A stretch of DNA of 64,000 nucleotides. It comes from Cotesia glomerata. Taxonomy: Eukaryota > Arthropoda > Insecta > Hymenoptera > Braconidae. A program made the position numbers and the translations under genes. Positions within the stretch are counted from its first letter, which is position 1. Each line of letters begins with the position of its first letter. This document shows positions 1-12,200 of this stretch, in pieces. The notes below the pieces were generated by a model. That model was not told where the DNA came from. It worked only from the letters and a program-made list of their open reading frames with translations, and searched no databases. The stretch is from NCBI RefSeq assembly GCF_020080835.1, contig NC_058165.1, forward strand, positions 12,707,961 through 12,771,960, given 5' to 3'.

Positions 1-58
1 AGGCCCAGTAGCGATTAACTTGCTCCTGGGGGACTCTCAAATTCAAGAGACGCACATG

Positions 59-253
59 TCAACCGCTAGTTCCCGCAAAATCGAACCGCCAATGGAAAAC
101 CAGCCTCTTGATCACGCCATGAATCGACCGCTTCATTGGCTGATCACTCCCGCTAGACATGCACAATAGCCTTCTTCCCCAACTTAACGACGAAGAAGAC
201 GAACTATTATTATTATCTTTCGCTTCCACGCTTTCGTTACAACAAGTCACCAT
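59..253 (-). CDS. possible short exon or unrelated open frame, 64 codons
   Basis: A 64-codon open frame on the minus strand starts at an ATG and contains a serine run. It lies in a stretch visibly richer in G+C than the DNA that follows, which is the only reason to list it. No domain, clear splice donor or partner exon is visible, and the frame is cut off from anything left of the window. It could be the first exon of a host gene running leftward, or chance. Confidence 0.15.
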   Translation of the reverse strand: MVTCCNESVEAKDNNNSSSSSSLSWGRRLLCMSSGSDQPMKRSIHGVIKRLVFHWRFDFAGTSG

Positions 254-1559
254 TAATTCCGCTTTGCTTTGGCTTATTGTTAATTAACCGTATTTCGCTA
301 TTTTTATAATTAAAATTGTTTAAATTTACCGCTAATAACTTGCTTGAGTTTGTTATAGATAAATTGTGTTATTTGTGCATTTCTTTCACCGCTTTTACAG
401 TGCCGGCAGAGTGTTCACTCACGTGTCAACCAGCATCGCTTGTGCTACCCACGCTGTGTATAATAAATCCGCTTTTATTTAAACAATCCGCTATTTAACA
501 TATTAAATATAACTTGTATTTAGTGTAAATAAATTTATAGTGTTAATTTTTAATAATATTTCCGCATTTTAATTGAGATATTCAGACCTATACCTGATCC
601 CCGCTTTTTCCGCTCTTTCAGCATTTTACAGTATTCAGTGCATGAAAAGTTTCATAATAACGCATCATATAGTTAAATACAGTTTATTTAATTATCATAA
701 TAAAATTATTTCCGAATAATTAATAAAATCTGAAAAACGGATGACTTCGCAGACCAACCCTAGAACTTCCCGCTGTTTGCATTTAAAGGACCTTAAAAAT
801 GTGTTTTTTGGTTAATAGAGCTTGTTAATTAAGTTTAACACGCTTCAAGCACAGTCTTCACATTTTAAGTTTAAGAGCTCATAATGTATCTATTACACAA
901 TTCGAACTTTTAAATGCGTCGTTCGATTTTAATTAAAAAAAAATATTTGACGAGGAGTTTTTATAAAAAAAAATGTATACATGGTTTCATTGTGAATTTT
1001 TCGCACGCTTTATAATTGTTTTCAAAAAATATAAAAATTCAAATTTTTTTATCTGTTTTTTTTTTTCTGAATGACTTGATGGAATAACTCTTAGATTTCA
1101 GTGATTAAAGTTTTGATGAGCCTTTTCGAACGTGTCGTAGAATTCTATCGGTTGATTCGTTTTTGAGACTCCATACGACAAAAAGTTATTAATACACACA
1201 CACACCCACGGCCAGATATCTCGGAGGAACAGTCAGAATGGCTTCCTGGGACCTCAAAACGTGGACATCTAATAAAAATCGGCTTTCGAAAATCGGACCA
1301 AAATCAATGAGTTCCCATTTATTCCGATAGAAATGTTGTGAAAAATATTCAATTATCTTAGCGGGAAGGTGAAAATATATATTTATGTATTTTTCATTTA
1401 GAATGATACAAAACATGTGTGTAGGTTCAGAACTATTTGAATAAATATCGTAAATACAGTTGCGAGTTCTTACGCTACATACGTAGATGCCTTTACTTTC
1501 ACTTTGTTGGTAATTTGTTTTGAAAAACTTAAATGTAGACTAGCTAACGTCAGGTTGTC
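254..1559. other. AT-rich stretch without a recognised gene
   Basis: No coding region is supported here. From about 1193 to 1410 the sequence starts with a short CA run followed by text about a missed tone of 'aaaatcgg' words and a loosely similar arrangement appears around 33290-33440, so this may be a decayed dispersed repeat. The rest is low-complexity AT-rich DNA. Confidence 0.4.
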
Positions 1560-2060
1560 GATTTTTCGTGACGGTGTGCACGCACATCTCAAAAATTTAC
1601 TCTGATCATTGTTCCCTAATGCACCAAAAAAAGTATAACTTTAAAAAGCTTCTTATGGGGCTTTTACTTGGTGTCCATGGGATTGATCAATCAATAATGG
1701 GTCGAACAATCATCTGTAGAATACCCACTACAATTTTAGATAGTTTCCTTTCATAATCTTCGGTGGATACCGAGGACTGAATTTTCGAAAGTTAAATATG
1801 CGACAAATAAGTCAAAAATTAGTTTCTATAGGGCTGTTACCTTGTTGTCTATTGGGTTGATTGATCGATTGTGGGCCTAGAAATTTTCTGTAAAGTCTAT
1901 TCTATAATTATTATGAGTTTTTCTTCATAATCTCCTGTGGACAACGAGAATCAAATAAAAATTATTTCAAATTTGTAACCAATCAGTGAAAAAAAGCTCT
2001 TCATGGGGCTGTTACTTGGTGCCCATTCGGTTACTCGATCGATTATCGACGGTGGGATCA
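1560..2060. repeat. satellite A, first block (~173 bp unit)
   Basis: About three diverged tandem units. Each has a landmark of the form GGGCTGTTACTTGGTGTCC followed by a GGTTGATCGATCGATTAT-like segment. Landmarks fall at about 1657, 1829 and 2004, giving a spacing of 172-175 bp. The same unit resumes at 3440, so this is the left part of an array broken by the 2060-3440 insertion. Short open frames inside the array look accidental. Confidence 0.85.
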
Positions 2061-3440
2061 ATTTCTAATTTCGTCGCAATTTTCTTAATACTCAATTTTC
2101 CAAATAATAAAATAGTTTCTAAAATTAATACGATATCAATATTTAATTCCAGATAATAAATAGTCTTAATAAAAGATAATTCAATTGTTGTAAATAGTAA
2201 TAATAATCCAGTTGTTAATTTTACGATTTATTGCGTAGTCAAATTCACAAGGAATTTGCGCGCTCAAAATGGACGCCGGCGTTCGTTACCGCGTAGCACG
2301 TTTTGACCTTGGGTACCGAATACTATGTCGTGTCGATTGGAACCTACTCGGTGTTCAGAATTTAATTAATATAAAATATATTTATTTAAACCAATCTCAA
2401 GATGTTAACAATTATTAACCAACTGTATTAATAAAATTAATAATTCACGACTTGCAAACCCAAGAGGTCTAGAACATTCCTCGGGTATAAACCCCCAGGA
2501 GGAACGCTCCCAGCAATTAACGAATCAATTCAATTAAATAATTAATTATTATTCAGCAAAATTATTAAACAATTCAATTATCCAAACTTGAATAAATAAA
2601 ATGAGAAGTAGTGTATTTGATGAGCCGGGTATATGGCCCCAAGGCTCATCATTACCAAATTACAATACCTGGTGTAAATTTGGTTGAAGAAACTCATTGT
2701 TGATACTCGCTTCCTTCTTTGGACTTCTTGATGTTATTCGTTCCAACACTTTACTACTTCTCCAGACACCACGCATGGCTCGTCTATATAACGACCCTAA
2801 AAAAAAAACCCCTCCTGCTCTCTCTCTAGGCCCGAAGATCGATGCGCTCAAATGCTAGTCGAAAAGTTATCGATCTCTGGCGACTTATCGATTAAGGGTA
2901 ATTTACCCTGTTACAAATTAGCGGGCATGATAGATTTCAAATCTGTGAAGGATTGTGATGGAAATCGAACTAGGGTACAAAAAAAGTTGATTCTTTGTAA
3001 TTTAAAAGAATTGTACCAAAGCTTCAAAGCGCAATATAATTCAGTGGCAATCGGATTGTCTAAATTCGCTAGTTTGAGGGCTACTTATTGTATTCTTGCT
3101 GGAAGTAGTAGTACACATGTCGTATGTGTTTGTACTATTTATCAAAATGTAAAATTGATGTCAGAAGGTACTTGTGTATTTGACATTCTCTATAATTGTA
3201 CTAAAACTAGTTATTAATCTCGTTGAGTGGCATTTTTTTGCAACTGCTCATGGCAAAGGACCATGCGATGGTCTTGCGGGTTCATTAGAACGATATGCTG
3301 CTAGAGCTTCATTACAAATGAACAATAAAGAGCATATACTGAAACCACAAGATTTGTTTTCCTGGGGAAAGAAAAATTTTACAAGCGTTGACTTTACTTT
3401 TATAGCTAATGACGATTAATTAATAAAAAATATGTTAATA
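2060..3440. mobile_element. sequence interrupting satellite A, probably transposon-derived
   Basis: Satellite A stops near 2060 and restarts near 3440. The interval is unrelated to it, which suggests an insertion or a junction. It contains AT-rich sequence with a more G+C-rich patch at 2255-2350, a 10 bp stem hairpin at 2615-2651 (TGATGAGCC ... GGCTCATCA), and the coding remnant at 2852-3419. I could not define terminal repeats or a target duplication, so the type of element is open. Confidence 0.45.
2852..3419 (+). pseudogene. remnant of a transposon-like gene of unrecognised family
   Basis: Two overlapping plus-strand open frames (2852-3217 and 3174-3419) read as successive pieces of one protein broken by a frameshift or a lost intron. 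The first piece contains LCNLKELYQSF, SKFASLRATYCILAG and a THVVCVCTIYQNVKLM stretch. The second contains WHFFATAHGKGPCDGLAGSL and a short PQDLFSWGKK segment. I recall such HGKGxCDGxGG motifs from repetitive, probably transposase-like proteins of arthropods, but I cannot name the superfamily. The start is arbitrary because the real N-terminus is missing. It is fragmentary, embedded in a satellite array, and almost certainly non-functional. Confidence 0.5.
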
Positions 3441-5980
3441 AATCTATGATAACCTAAAGTCCTTTTCAATAATCTCCGGTGGACACCGAAGATTGAATTT
3501 TTTTTAAATTTGAATTTGTGACAAGAAGTGTATCAACGCTTTTTATGGGACTGGCGCTTATTGTCCATTGGGTTGATCGATCAATTATCGGCCTAGAAAT
3601 CGTTTGTAGAGTCAACTCTATGATTACCATGAGTTTTTTTTTCATAGTCTCGGTTGGACAACAAGGATTGAATTTTTTTTAATTCAAATTGCTGACAAAT
3701 AAGTAAAAATAAAGCTCCTTATGGGACTTTTACTTGGTGTCCATAGGGTTGATTAATCGATTATGGGTCGAGAAATCTTCTGTAGAATACCCTCTCATAT
3801 TCAAGATAGTTTTCTTTTATAATCTCCGGTGGATACCAAGGACTGAATTTTTTAAAGTCAAATATGCGACAAATAAGTAAAAAATTGGTCTTTCTGGGGC
3901 TGTTACTTGTTGTCTATTGGGTTGATCGATTGATTGTATACTTCGAAATCTTCTGTAGAGTATTCTCTACAATTTTCTCAAGTTTGTTTTCTCAATCTTC
4001 GAAGGAAACAGAGATTTGAATTTTTTGAAGTCAAATTTGTGACAAATAAGTCAAAAAACGCTTTTTATAGGTCTGTTGCTTGGTGTTCTTGGCGTTAATC
4101 GAACAATGAGGAGTTTTTTAATCTTCTATGAAGTCTACTCTATAATAACTATGAGTTTTTTCTTATATTCTGCAGTGGGATACGAGCATTCAATTTTTTT
4201 AAATTTAAATTTGTAATAAATAAGTGGAAAAACGCTTCTTATGGGGCTGTTCCGTAGTGTCCACGGGGTTGATCGATCGATTATGGGTCTGAAAATTTTC
4301 TGTAGAGTAAACTCTATAATTATCAGGAGTGTTTTCTATAATTTCTGATGAACACCAGAGATTAAATATATTAGAGTCAAATTTGTGACAAATAAGTCGA
4401 AAAACGCTTTTTCTAGGGCTGTTACTTTGTGACGATAGGGTTGATCGATGGATTATAAGTCTCGAAATTTTCTGTTGAGTCCACATTATGATAACCATAA
4501 GTTTTTTCCTATAATCTTCGGTGGACACCGAGGATTAAATTTTTTAACGTCAAATATGCGACAAATAAGTCAAAAATTGGTTTCTATGGGGCTGTTACTT
4601 GTTGTCTATTGGGTTGATCGATTGATTGTAGGCTTCGAAATCTTTTGTAGAGTATCCTCTACAATTTTCTCAAGTTTCTTTTCTCAATCTCCGGAGGAAA
4701 CTGAGAACTGAATTTTTTGATGTCAAATTTGTGACAAATAAGCCAAAAAACGCTTTTTATGGGTCTGCTGCGTGGTGTTCTTTGCGTTGATCGAACAATG
4801 ATGAGTCTTTAAATCTTCTGTAAAGTCTACTCTCGAATAACTATGAGTTTTTTTTTTCATTCTCCGGTAGGAAACGAGCATTTAATACTTTTAATTTCAA
4901 ATTTGTGATAAATGAGTGAAAATACGCTTCTTATGGGACTGATCCGTGCTGTCCACGGGGTTGATCGATCGATTAAGGGTCTGAAAATTTTTTGTAGAGT
5001 AAACTCTATAATAATCAGAAGTGTTTTCTATAATCTCTGTTGAACACCGGATATTAAATATATTAAAATCAAATTTGTGACAATTAAGTCGAAAAACGCT
5101 TTTTCTGGGGCTGTTACTTTGTAATGATAGGGTTAATCAATCAATTATCGGCCTGGGAATCTTCTGTAGAGTCCATTCTATGATATCGATAAGTTTTTTT
5201 CCATAATTTCCGGTTGATATCGAGGATTGTATTTTTAAAAATCAAATTTGTGACAAATAAGTCAAAAAACGCTTTTTATTGGAATGTAATTTGGTGCCCA
5301 TGAGGTTAATCGTTCAATTATAGGTCTAAAAATCTCTTGTCGACCCTTATACAATTTTCAGAAATTTCCCTTTAAAATCTTCTGTGAACACCGCGGTTAG
5401 AATTTTTCAGAGTCAAATTCGTGACAGATAACTCAAAGAACGCTTCTTCCGGGGCTATCAATTGTTGTTCATTGGGTTGATCGATCGATTATGGAACTGA
5501 AAATGTTCTGTAGAGTCAACTCAATAATAACCATGAGTTTTTCTTTATTATCTCTGGTGGACGTCGGGGATTGAATTTTTTAAAGTCAATTTTTTGACGA
5601 ATAATTGAAATAACGCTTTATATGGGGCTTTCACTTTGTGCCCATGGGTTCAATCTCTCGATAATGGGGCTGAAAATCTTTTGTAGAGTTTTTTCTATAA
5701 TTTTCAGTAATTGCCTTTTTGAATCTTCCGTGAACCACCCGCACAGAATTTTTCAAACTCGAATTTGTGACAAATAAGTGAAAAAATGCTTTTTATAGGG
5801 CTGTGACTTCTCAATCTCCCGTAAATACCGGGGACTGAATTTTTTAAAGACAAATTTGTTACAACTTAGTAGAATATCGCTGTTTATGGGGCTCTTACTT
5901 GTTGTCCATGAGGTCGATCGATCGATTATGTGTCTGGAAATCTGTATTAGAGTCAACTTTATGAATAAACTGAGTTTTGA
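3440..5980. repeat. satellite A, main block (~173 bp unit, ~15 units, four-unit higher-order repeat)
   Basis: Tandem units of about 173 bp with landmarks near 3548, 3724, 3897, 4071, 4243, 4417, 4589, 4761, 4936 and 5108. Units four apart are more alike than neighbours. The unit at 3862-3940 matches that at 4549-4628 nearly base for base, and 4243-4380 matches 4936-5070, both at an offset of ~692 bp. That is a four-unit higher-order repeat. Most units contain a partial GATCGATCGAT palindrome. The array fades out near 5980. Confidence 0.9.
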
Positions 5981-6733
5981 AGTGACACTTCTTTACGGAG
6001 GGTAAATCTGAACGTTTTGAGGTCTAATAGGGGTATCGCGTGAGAGGGGAACCGTAAGTGAAAGTACAGAATAGAGGAGAAGGGGAAATGCTCGTGTAGC
6101 AAGCCTAACTTATCTTAAAGAGTGGGGAGGTTTGAGAATAGCCGAATAGAATGGAAGAGTATGATACCAGAGTATACTGTGCGTGCAATAACGCATGTGT
6201 GTGTGAAACACGGTCCCTATAGTACATTTTTAACATAGGGTATAGTACATATATTTAATACTTCTAAATGGACAGTTTCTATAAGTGGAAGCTGTTCTGA
6301 CTAAGAAAGACAGAAGAATAACACTTTCTCTGTCGTCTGAGGATCCAGCTCGGTTCTGCGCATTCTTTTGTGCGCAAAGGGGGAAGCAGCGGGTTATTCA
6401 AAACAGGAATGTTATTATAAAATTTTTTTTTTAATTCAATGCAAATTTATTTTAAAATACAAAATAATACTAAACAATTATTTTTTTACTGTTTAAGAGA
6501 ATTTAAAAGAATAATTTTATTAAAAAGAAGAAGTATTTTTTAAATTAAAAAAAAATAAACCTCACTCAAACTATTTTTGTTTCTTGGAAATGCTTGTAAA
6601 AATTTTAAATTATATCTTAAGTACTTGGACAAGAAAATATAAGTGAAATATAATAAAATAAAAAAATGTAACTAATCGTTTAACTGATACAAGTTTATTT
6701 TACACAAAAATTAGCATGCAGTTTGTTTATTTC
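5981..6733. other. no gene; possible 3' flank of the P-like element
   Basis: The interval between satellite A and the C-terminal piece of the P-like pseudogene. The first 400 bp are relatively G+C-rich and the remainder is AT-rich with A/T runs. It would hold the 3' untranslated region and right terminus of the P-like element, but no terminal inverted repeat can be assigned because the partner end is not in view. Confidence 0.3.
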
Positions 6734-7649
6734 TTATCGGTTATAAAATAAAATGAGTCTATTATATTTTTGCCGAACATGATTATCTTTAACTGATAAT
6801 TTTTTGGCTTCATAAAAAAATCTTGTGTTTAAATATACTTCAATAATCCATTTACATAACTGATAACGATGATTATCAGAAAAATTTTGAAGTAAAACAT
6901 GATCGTTCATTTCTTTATTATCATACATTAGTCCTATTTTTCGACATATTTCATTTGTAACAATAGTTTTTATATTTTTAGTCAGTAATTCATGAGAACG
7001 TTGTCTAATTATTTTTTCTGAAGTCTTACAAATACCAATAACATCTTTCGATGGTATTTTAAATGGTCCTCTATTTTTGATAAGAGATAAAAGAGACATG
7101 AATTCACTTGATTCATCCGAAATTAATTGATTTTTGCAAACAGGACAGAACATTATTTTAGAGACTCTGTGAGAAACATAACCCGCTATATATAAAACAA
7201 TATTTTCAACAAATGGAGATAAATTCCAGGAATAACTAATATAATCGTGATCCGAAATATCGGGATTTTCAGTGTTTTGAAGCAAACCTGCATGTCCAAT
7301 TTGGTCGTAACAATTTCTTGTGTTTGATGATACGTGTCAAATGTCTACATTGTCAAAGGCGCAATAACCATTTTCGAATTGTTTCAATTCATGCCTTACT
7401 AACAAACGCTTATACGCATTTTTAAATTATAAAACATTAGGATTATTATTGAAACCTCCACGACTTCTGATAGCGCTAAAAAATTTTTCAATGTAATCTT
7501 GAGACAGCTTATATGTCAATAAATAAATCATTCCTTCTTTTTTTAATTGATCATAAGAGGAAATATATTCCTTAGAGCTATAATCATCCCAATAAATCCA
7601 GTTTTTCGTTTAGTATAAATTAAAGGTGTTCCCTTGTAATTACATAAAT
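6734..7649 (-). pseudogene. P-element/THAP9-like transposase, C-terminal half (split by Helitron)
   Basis: Minus-strand coding remnant that continues from the 14131-15268 piece once the Helitron is left out. Near 7435-7500 it encodes DYIEKFFSAIRSRGGFNNNP, which matches the conserved GEIFFSAIRxRGG-type segment of P-element/THAP9 transposases. Just upstream, 7560-7610 encodes KRKTGFIGMIIAL, also typical of the family. The clean open frame 6734-7285 follows, with a CPVCKNQLI pair of cysteines and a final NRLILFYNR. The frame is broken by a shift near 7620 and stops near 7425 and 7335, so it is a pseudogene. THAP9-type enzymes normally cut and paste DNA in the nucleus. Confidence 0.8.
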
Positions 7650-8482
7650 CTAATATATAAAATTCTTGTGTTACAGTTTTCGTTGCCATACTCCTCCGAA
7701 ACGGCTTGACCGATTTCGATGAAATTTTTTGTGCTTATTCGGTATCTATAAAAATCGGCCAACATCTATTTTTCATCCCCCTAAATATTAGGGGTAGTCC
7801 ACCCCTAAATTTTTTTTTTATTTTTTAGACAAAATTTTTAATTTCTATTTTTTTATGATACAACATACAAAAATACATACAATCCTTGATTTTAACCCTC
7901 CTACAATCAACCCTCATTTTTTAATAGCCATTTTAGTAATTTAATCATTTTTCCTCTCCGGTCGAAAACTGATCAATCGTCATTTAATTAGTTATCCCCG
8001 CCAGATGTCTACAGGTGTCACTTCTGACCCAGTAAACAGCACGGAGTAGGGATGAGAACGAAGCCGGTCTCCTTTCTTTCTCAATCCCTACACAGTTGTC
8101 GGCCATCATTATTGTTTATGCATCAAGTGTAGTAGTAACGTTGACAATTATTATTTTGCTATCTCAGTGTAACTCTCATATTAACTTTTAATCATTCCTA
8201 TTTTATCAATAATAATTAAATTATCAATTTTGAGTGTATTTTGCACGATTAGTTAATCAAGTGATTTTATAACCTCAAAAGTACTCAACACGTGACACGA
8301 GCTTCCAATAACAACGGATTTTGTGTTGTAAGTATACTTTTTTTTATTTATATCGAAAATGTTGTTGATCTTATAAAAATGTAATTTTAATTTAATTTTA
8401 TTAAGAAAATGTAATTGAACAATTAAGATTTTCATAGTTTCCAAAAAATCAATCATTATGAATCTTTATTTTAAAATGTCAA

Positions 8483-8860
8483 TTATGGTAACTCCTATTC
8501 TTTCCCGCTTCACAGCATTATTTATGTTTGTAAAAATGCTTACCGTAAGATGGACGGTGTGGCTTAATGTATATAGAATAAGCGAAAGGAAATTTAGTAT
8601 AGACCGGATAGCTCAAATGGTAGAGTAGCCGACATGTCTTCGGAAGGTTCTGGGTTCGAATCCCAGTCCGAGCTATCTAATAATTTTTTTTTTTCTCGCA
8701 TATTCTATAAACTCACATTAAGATGACCCTCTCCACATTCCTTTCTCAATCCTTTCCTACCAATATCCTGTTACGTGAATGTGGAACGCTTCATGTAATA
8801 ATTACCGTAACTCCTATTCTTTCCCGCTTCACAGCATTATTTATGTTTGTATATCTATAG
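8483..8860 (+). repeat. tRNA-derived dispersed repeat, copy 1 (inside the Helitron)
   Basis: About 375 bp that match the minus strand of 26025-26355 over their length. They share the tRNA-like block, the CATATTCTATA and CTCACATTAAGATGA segments, 'TTCTTTCCCGCTTCACAGCA' and GTGGAACGCTTCA. The text around TCCCGCTTCACAGCATTATT occurs twice within this copy (8500 and 8822), like short flanking direct repeats. It lies between the Helitron left end and the RepHel gene, so it is an insertion into the Helitron or cargo. A tRNA-derived SINE is the simplest explanation. Confidence 0.75.
8602..8674 (+). tRNA. tRNA-like sequence, probably SINE-derived pseudogene
   Basis: A 73-base tRNA-shaped block has a good pol III box A (TAGCTCAAATGGTAGAG) and box B (GGTTCGAATCC) and a perfect T-arm (TGGG/CCCA). 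The acceptor stem has mismatches at positions 2 and 3. The anticodon loop reads CATGTCT with A instead of the universal U33, so no convincing anticodon can be assigned. A near-identical copy on the other strand at 26223-26295 lies in the same flanking repeat, arguing for a repeat head rather than a working tRNA gene. Confidence 0.5.
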
Positions 8861-9235
8861 TACGTTTGTATATCTGTAGTACGTTTCTGTTCTTCAGAAA
8901 CTGTACTTTCAGAAAATCCCTAGGGGTAGAAATTCTATTTAGTATAGAAGTAGTTATTTCACAAATAAGATGTTTTTTTTTTTTTTTTTTTTGTTGTATT
9001 GGTTTTATTGGTTGTATGAAAAAATTATAAGAAACAATGTTTTTATAAAATTTAATTTTTTACTTTTGTTTAAAAAATTTTTCCATAAAACTTATATTTT
9101 TGTTATAATTTCATGAATTAAAACTAATCATTTCAAAACTGCGGCAAAAATCGCGGCCCTAATTATACTTTTAACATTTTTCATCATTAAATAATTTCAT
9201 TAATTCTATTTATGTATGTTTTGTACAGTGAGCAA

Positions 9236-12200
9236 TGCCAAGAAAACTCAAAGGGGCTGATTTGAGCCGCAGTACAAGTAAAACTCGAAACTTGCGAAAT
9301 AGCAGATCCGAAAGAACAGAAGAACAAATCTAGCAACAAAATACTGATGCACGTGTCAGAATGGCGCATTTGCATCAAGAAGAGCCAGAAGATACACGAG
9401 CTGAACGCAATGAAGTCAGAAGATTAGAACAACGACAATCACGCCGTTTCACAGTCAATAGACGAAGAACAAATGACCAACAACGATAACAGGTACATCG
9501 AGCATTTATATCTGATTCATTCCTGCGTCTAGCAGTCCAGTATGAGCCCAATATTGGATATTATGCTCATTCAAAAGTGGTAATTGGTGCTATGGACAAG
9601 GAATGTACGCATTGTCATGCTCTGAAATTTAAAAATGAGCCAGCTGGGATGTGTTGCGCGTCAGGAAAAGTGCAACTACCTGAAATTGAAACACCACCTG
9701 AACCATTGAACGGCTTACTTATCGGCACGGATCCATTCTAACGTGTTCCTGAAGTCAATTTGAAGATTCAATTCATGCTTTCAAATGACATCGTTCGGAG
9801 CAACAGAAATAGTTCGAAATACTAATGCAAATGGTCAACAATTCAATTCTACATTCAAAATCAGAGGCCAAGTTTATCATAAAATGGGCTCACTGCTGCC
9901 AATGCCAAACGAACCACATAAATTCTTACAAATCTACTTTATGGGCGGCGAGGATTCCGAAAGCGCACTTGCCAATCGCGTGAATGCACGTTGTGATTAT
10001 AATAACCTTGATTCACTTTATGCCAGGCGCATCGTCAGCGAGCTAGATGCTCTTTTGAACGAGCACAACGAGTTGTTGAAAATATTCAAATCACATATGC
10101 ACCAATTACAAAGCGATAATCACGCTAACTCCATTAATCCTGATAAAACACTAGCTGGAGAGCATATTCGTAGATTCAATGCACCCGTTGTTGATGATGT
10201 TGCTGGAATCATGGTTGGCGATTGTACAGCTGCACGAGAAATTGTGATTCGTAGAAGAAATAATAATCTTCAGATCATTGCTGACACACATCGTTCATAT
10301 GACGCTCTCCAATATCCGCTAATATTCTGGAAGGGACAAGACGGATATTGCATAAACATAAAACAACGAGATCCCGTATCAGGTACTTCATTGATTATTA
10401 ATTTGATCATTAATCATTTAACAAAACAATTAAATTATTGAACGTAATAAATTTAAATTAATTTTTATGAACAAATATTACAGGAGCTGAAACAAACAAA
10501 AACGTTAGCTCAAAGGATTATTATGCGTACCGATTAATGATTAGACGTGGCCTGGACAACGTCATTTTACGATGTCGTGAGCTTTGTCAACAATTCATGG
10601 TCGACATGTACGCGAAAATTGAGAGCGAACGACTATGATACTTACGATATAATCAACAAAAGCTGCGCGCGGAAGAGTACATTCATTTGCGAGACGCTAT
10701 CAACAACAACGCCGACGTCGCCGAAATTGGTAACCATGTCATTTTACCATCATCGTACGTAGGCAGTCCACGTCATATGCAAGAATATATACAGGATGCT
10801 CTGACTTTCGTGCACGAATATGGACGACCATGTTTATTTATCACGTTCACATGTAATCCAAAATGGCCAGAGATTACATCTTTGCTACTGCCTGGCCAAA
10901 ATGCAATACATCGCCATGACATTACAGCATGTGTGTTCAGACAAAAGTTGAAGTCTTTAATAAGTTTCATTACTAAATCACATGTATTTGGTCCCACACG
11001 TCGCTGGATGTATTCGGTTGAGTGGCAAAAGCGAGGATTACCTCATGCACACATTTTGGTTTGGTTCATCGTCAAAATCCGTCCTGAAGAAATCGATAGT
11101 ATCATTTCTGCGGAAATTCCAGATCCATCCACTGACCAACTGCTGTTTGATATTGTTACAACAAACATGATTCATGGTCCATGTGGTACTCTTAATAGTT
11201 CATCGCCTTGCATGGCTGATGAAAAATGTACTAAAAATTTCCCTAAAGATTTAACCAATGATACGGTCAAAAATGTCGACGGATACCCAATATATCGTCG
11301 AAGAAATCCTGAAAATGGCGGAAATCATTTATTAACAATATCATCAACACAGACATTGATATTGACAATCGTTGGGTGGTGCCATATTCGCCTCTACTGA
11401 GCAAGACATATAATGCTCATATTAGTGTTGAGTTCTGCAGTTCTGTGAAGAGCATCAAATACATTCGCAAGTATGTCCATAAAGGCAGTAATATGGCTGT
11501 GTTTAGAGTGGAAAATACTAATGTGAATGCTCTTCCAGTGAATAAAAACGATGAAATAACGCTCTACCAAATTGGTCGGTACATCAGCTACAATGAAGCT
11601 GCTTGGCGTATCTTTGGTTTTCCAATTCATAAACAGGATCCAGCAGTTGTTCAGTTAGCCATCCATCTTGAAAACGGTCAGCGTGTATTTTTCACGAACG
11701 AGACAGCGATTGATCGTGCAATAAATCCACCTAAAACAACACTCACTGCATTTTTTGAATTGTGTAATCGTGTGGATGATTTTGGTGCCTTTGCACGAAC
11801 ATTACTCTATTCACAAGTACCACGCTATTTCACATGGACTCAAACAAAAACATGGATGCCCCGCAAGCAAGGCTCACCAGTTGCTGCATGTCTCAATTTA
11901 TTTAAATCAAACGCCTTGGGGCGATTATTTACAGTCAATCCAAGACACACGGAGTGCTTTTATCTTCAACTGTTGTTGGTTAATGTTACTGGCTCATTAT
12001 CATTTCAAGATATACGTAAAGTGAATGGGCAACAATATCCAACGTATAAAGATGCATGCCTTGCACTCGGCTTGCTGGAAGACGACAACCAGTGGGAATG
12101 CATGCTTGCTGAAGCTGCATTGAACTGTGCAGCAATACAAATTCGTCTAATATTCGCTATAGTGTTGACTACATGTTTCCCAGCCCGAGCACAGATATTA

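Noticed and set aside
4205..4711. Open frames of 107 and 87 codons inside satellite A
   Set aside because: They run across tandem units on both strands, share no domain, and follow the repeat period; products of low stop density in the satellite.
8602..8674. A functional tRNA gene
   Set aside because: The anticodon loop lacks U33, the acceptor stem has two mismatches, and a second copy with the same defects lies in a dispersed repeat; kept only as a tRNA-like feature.
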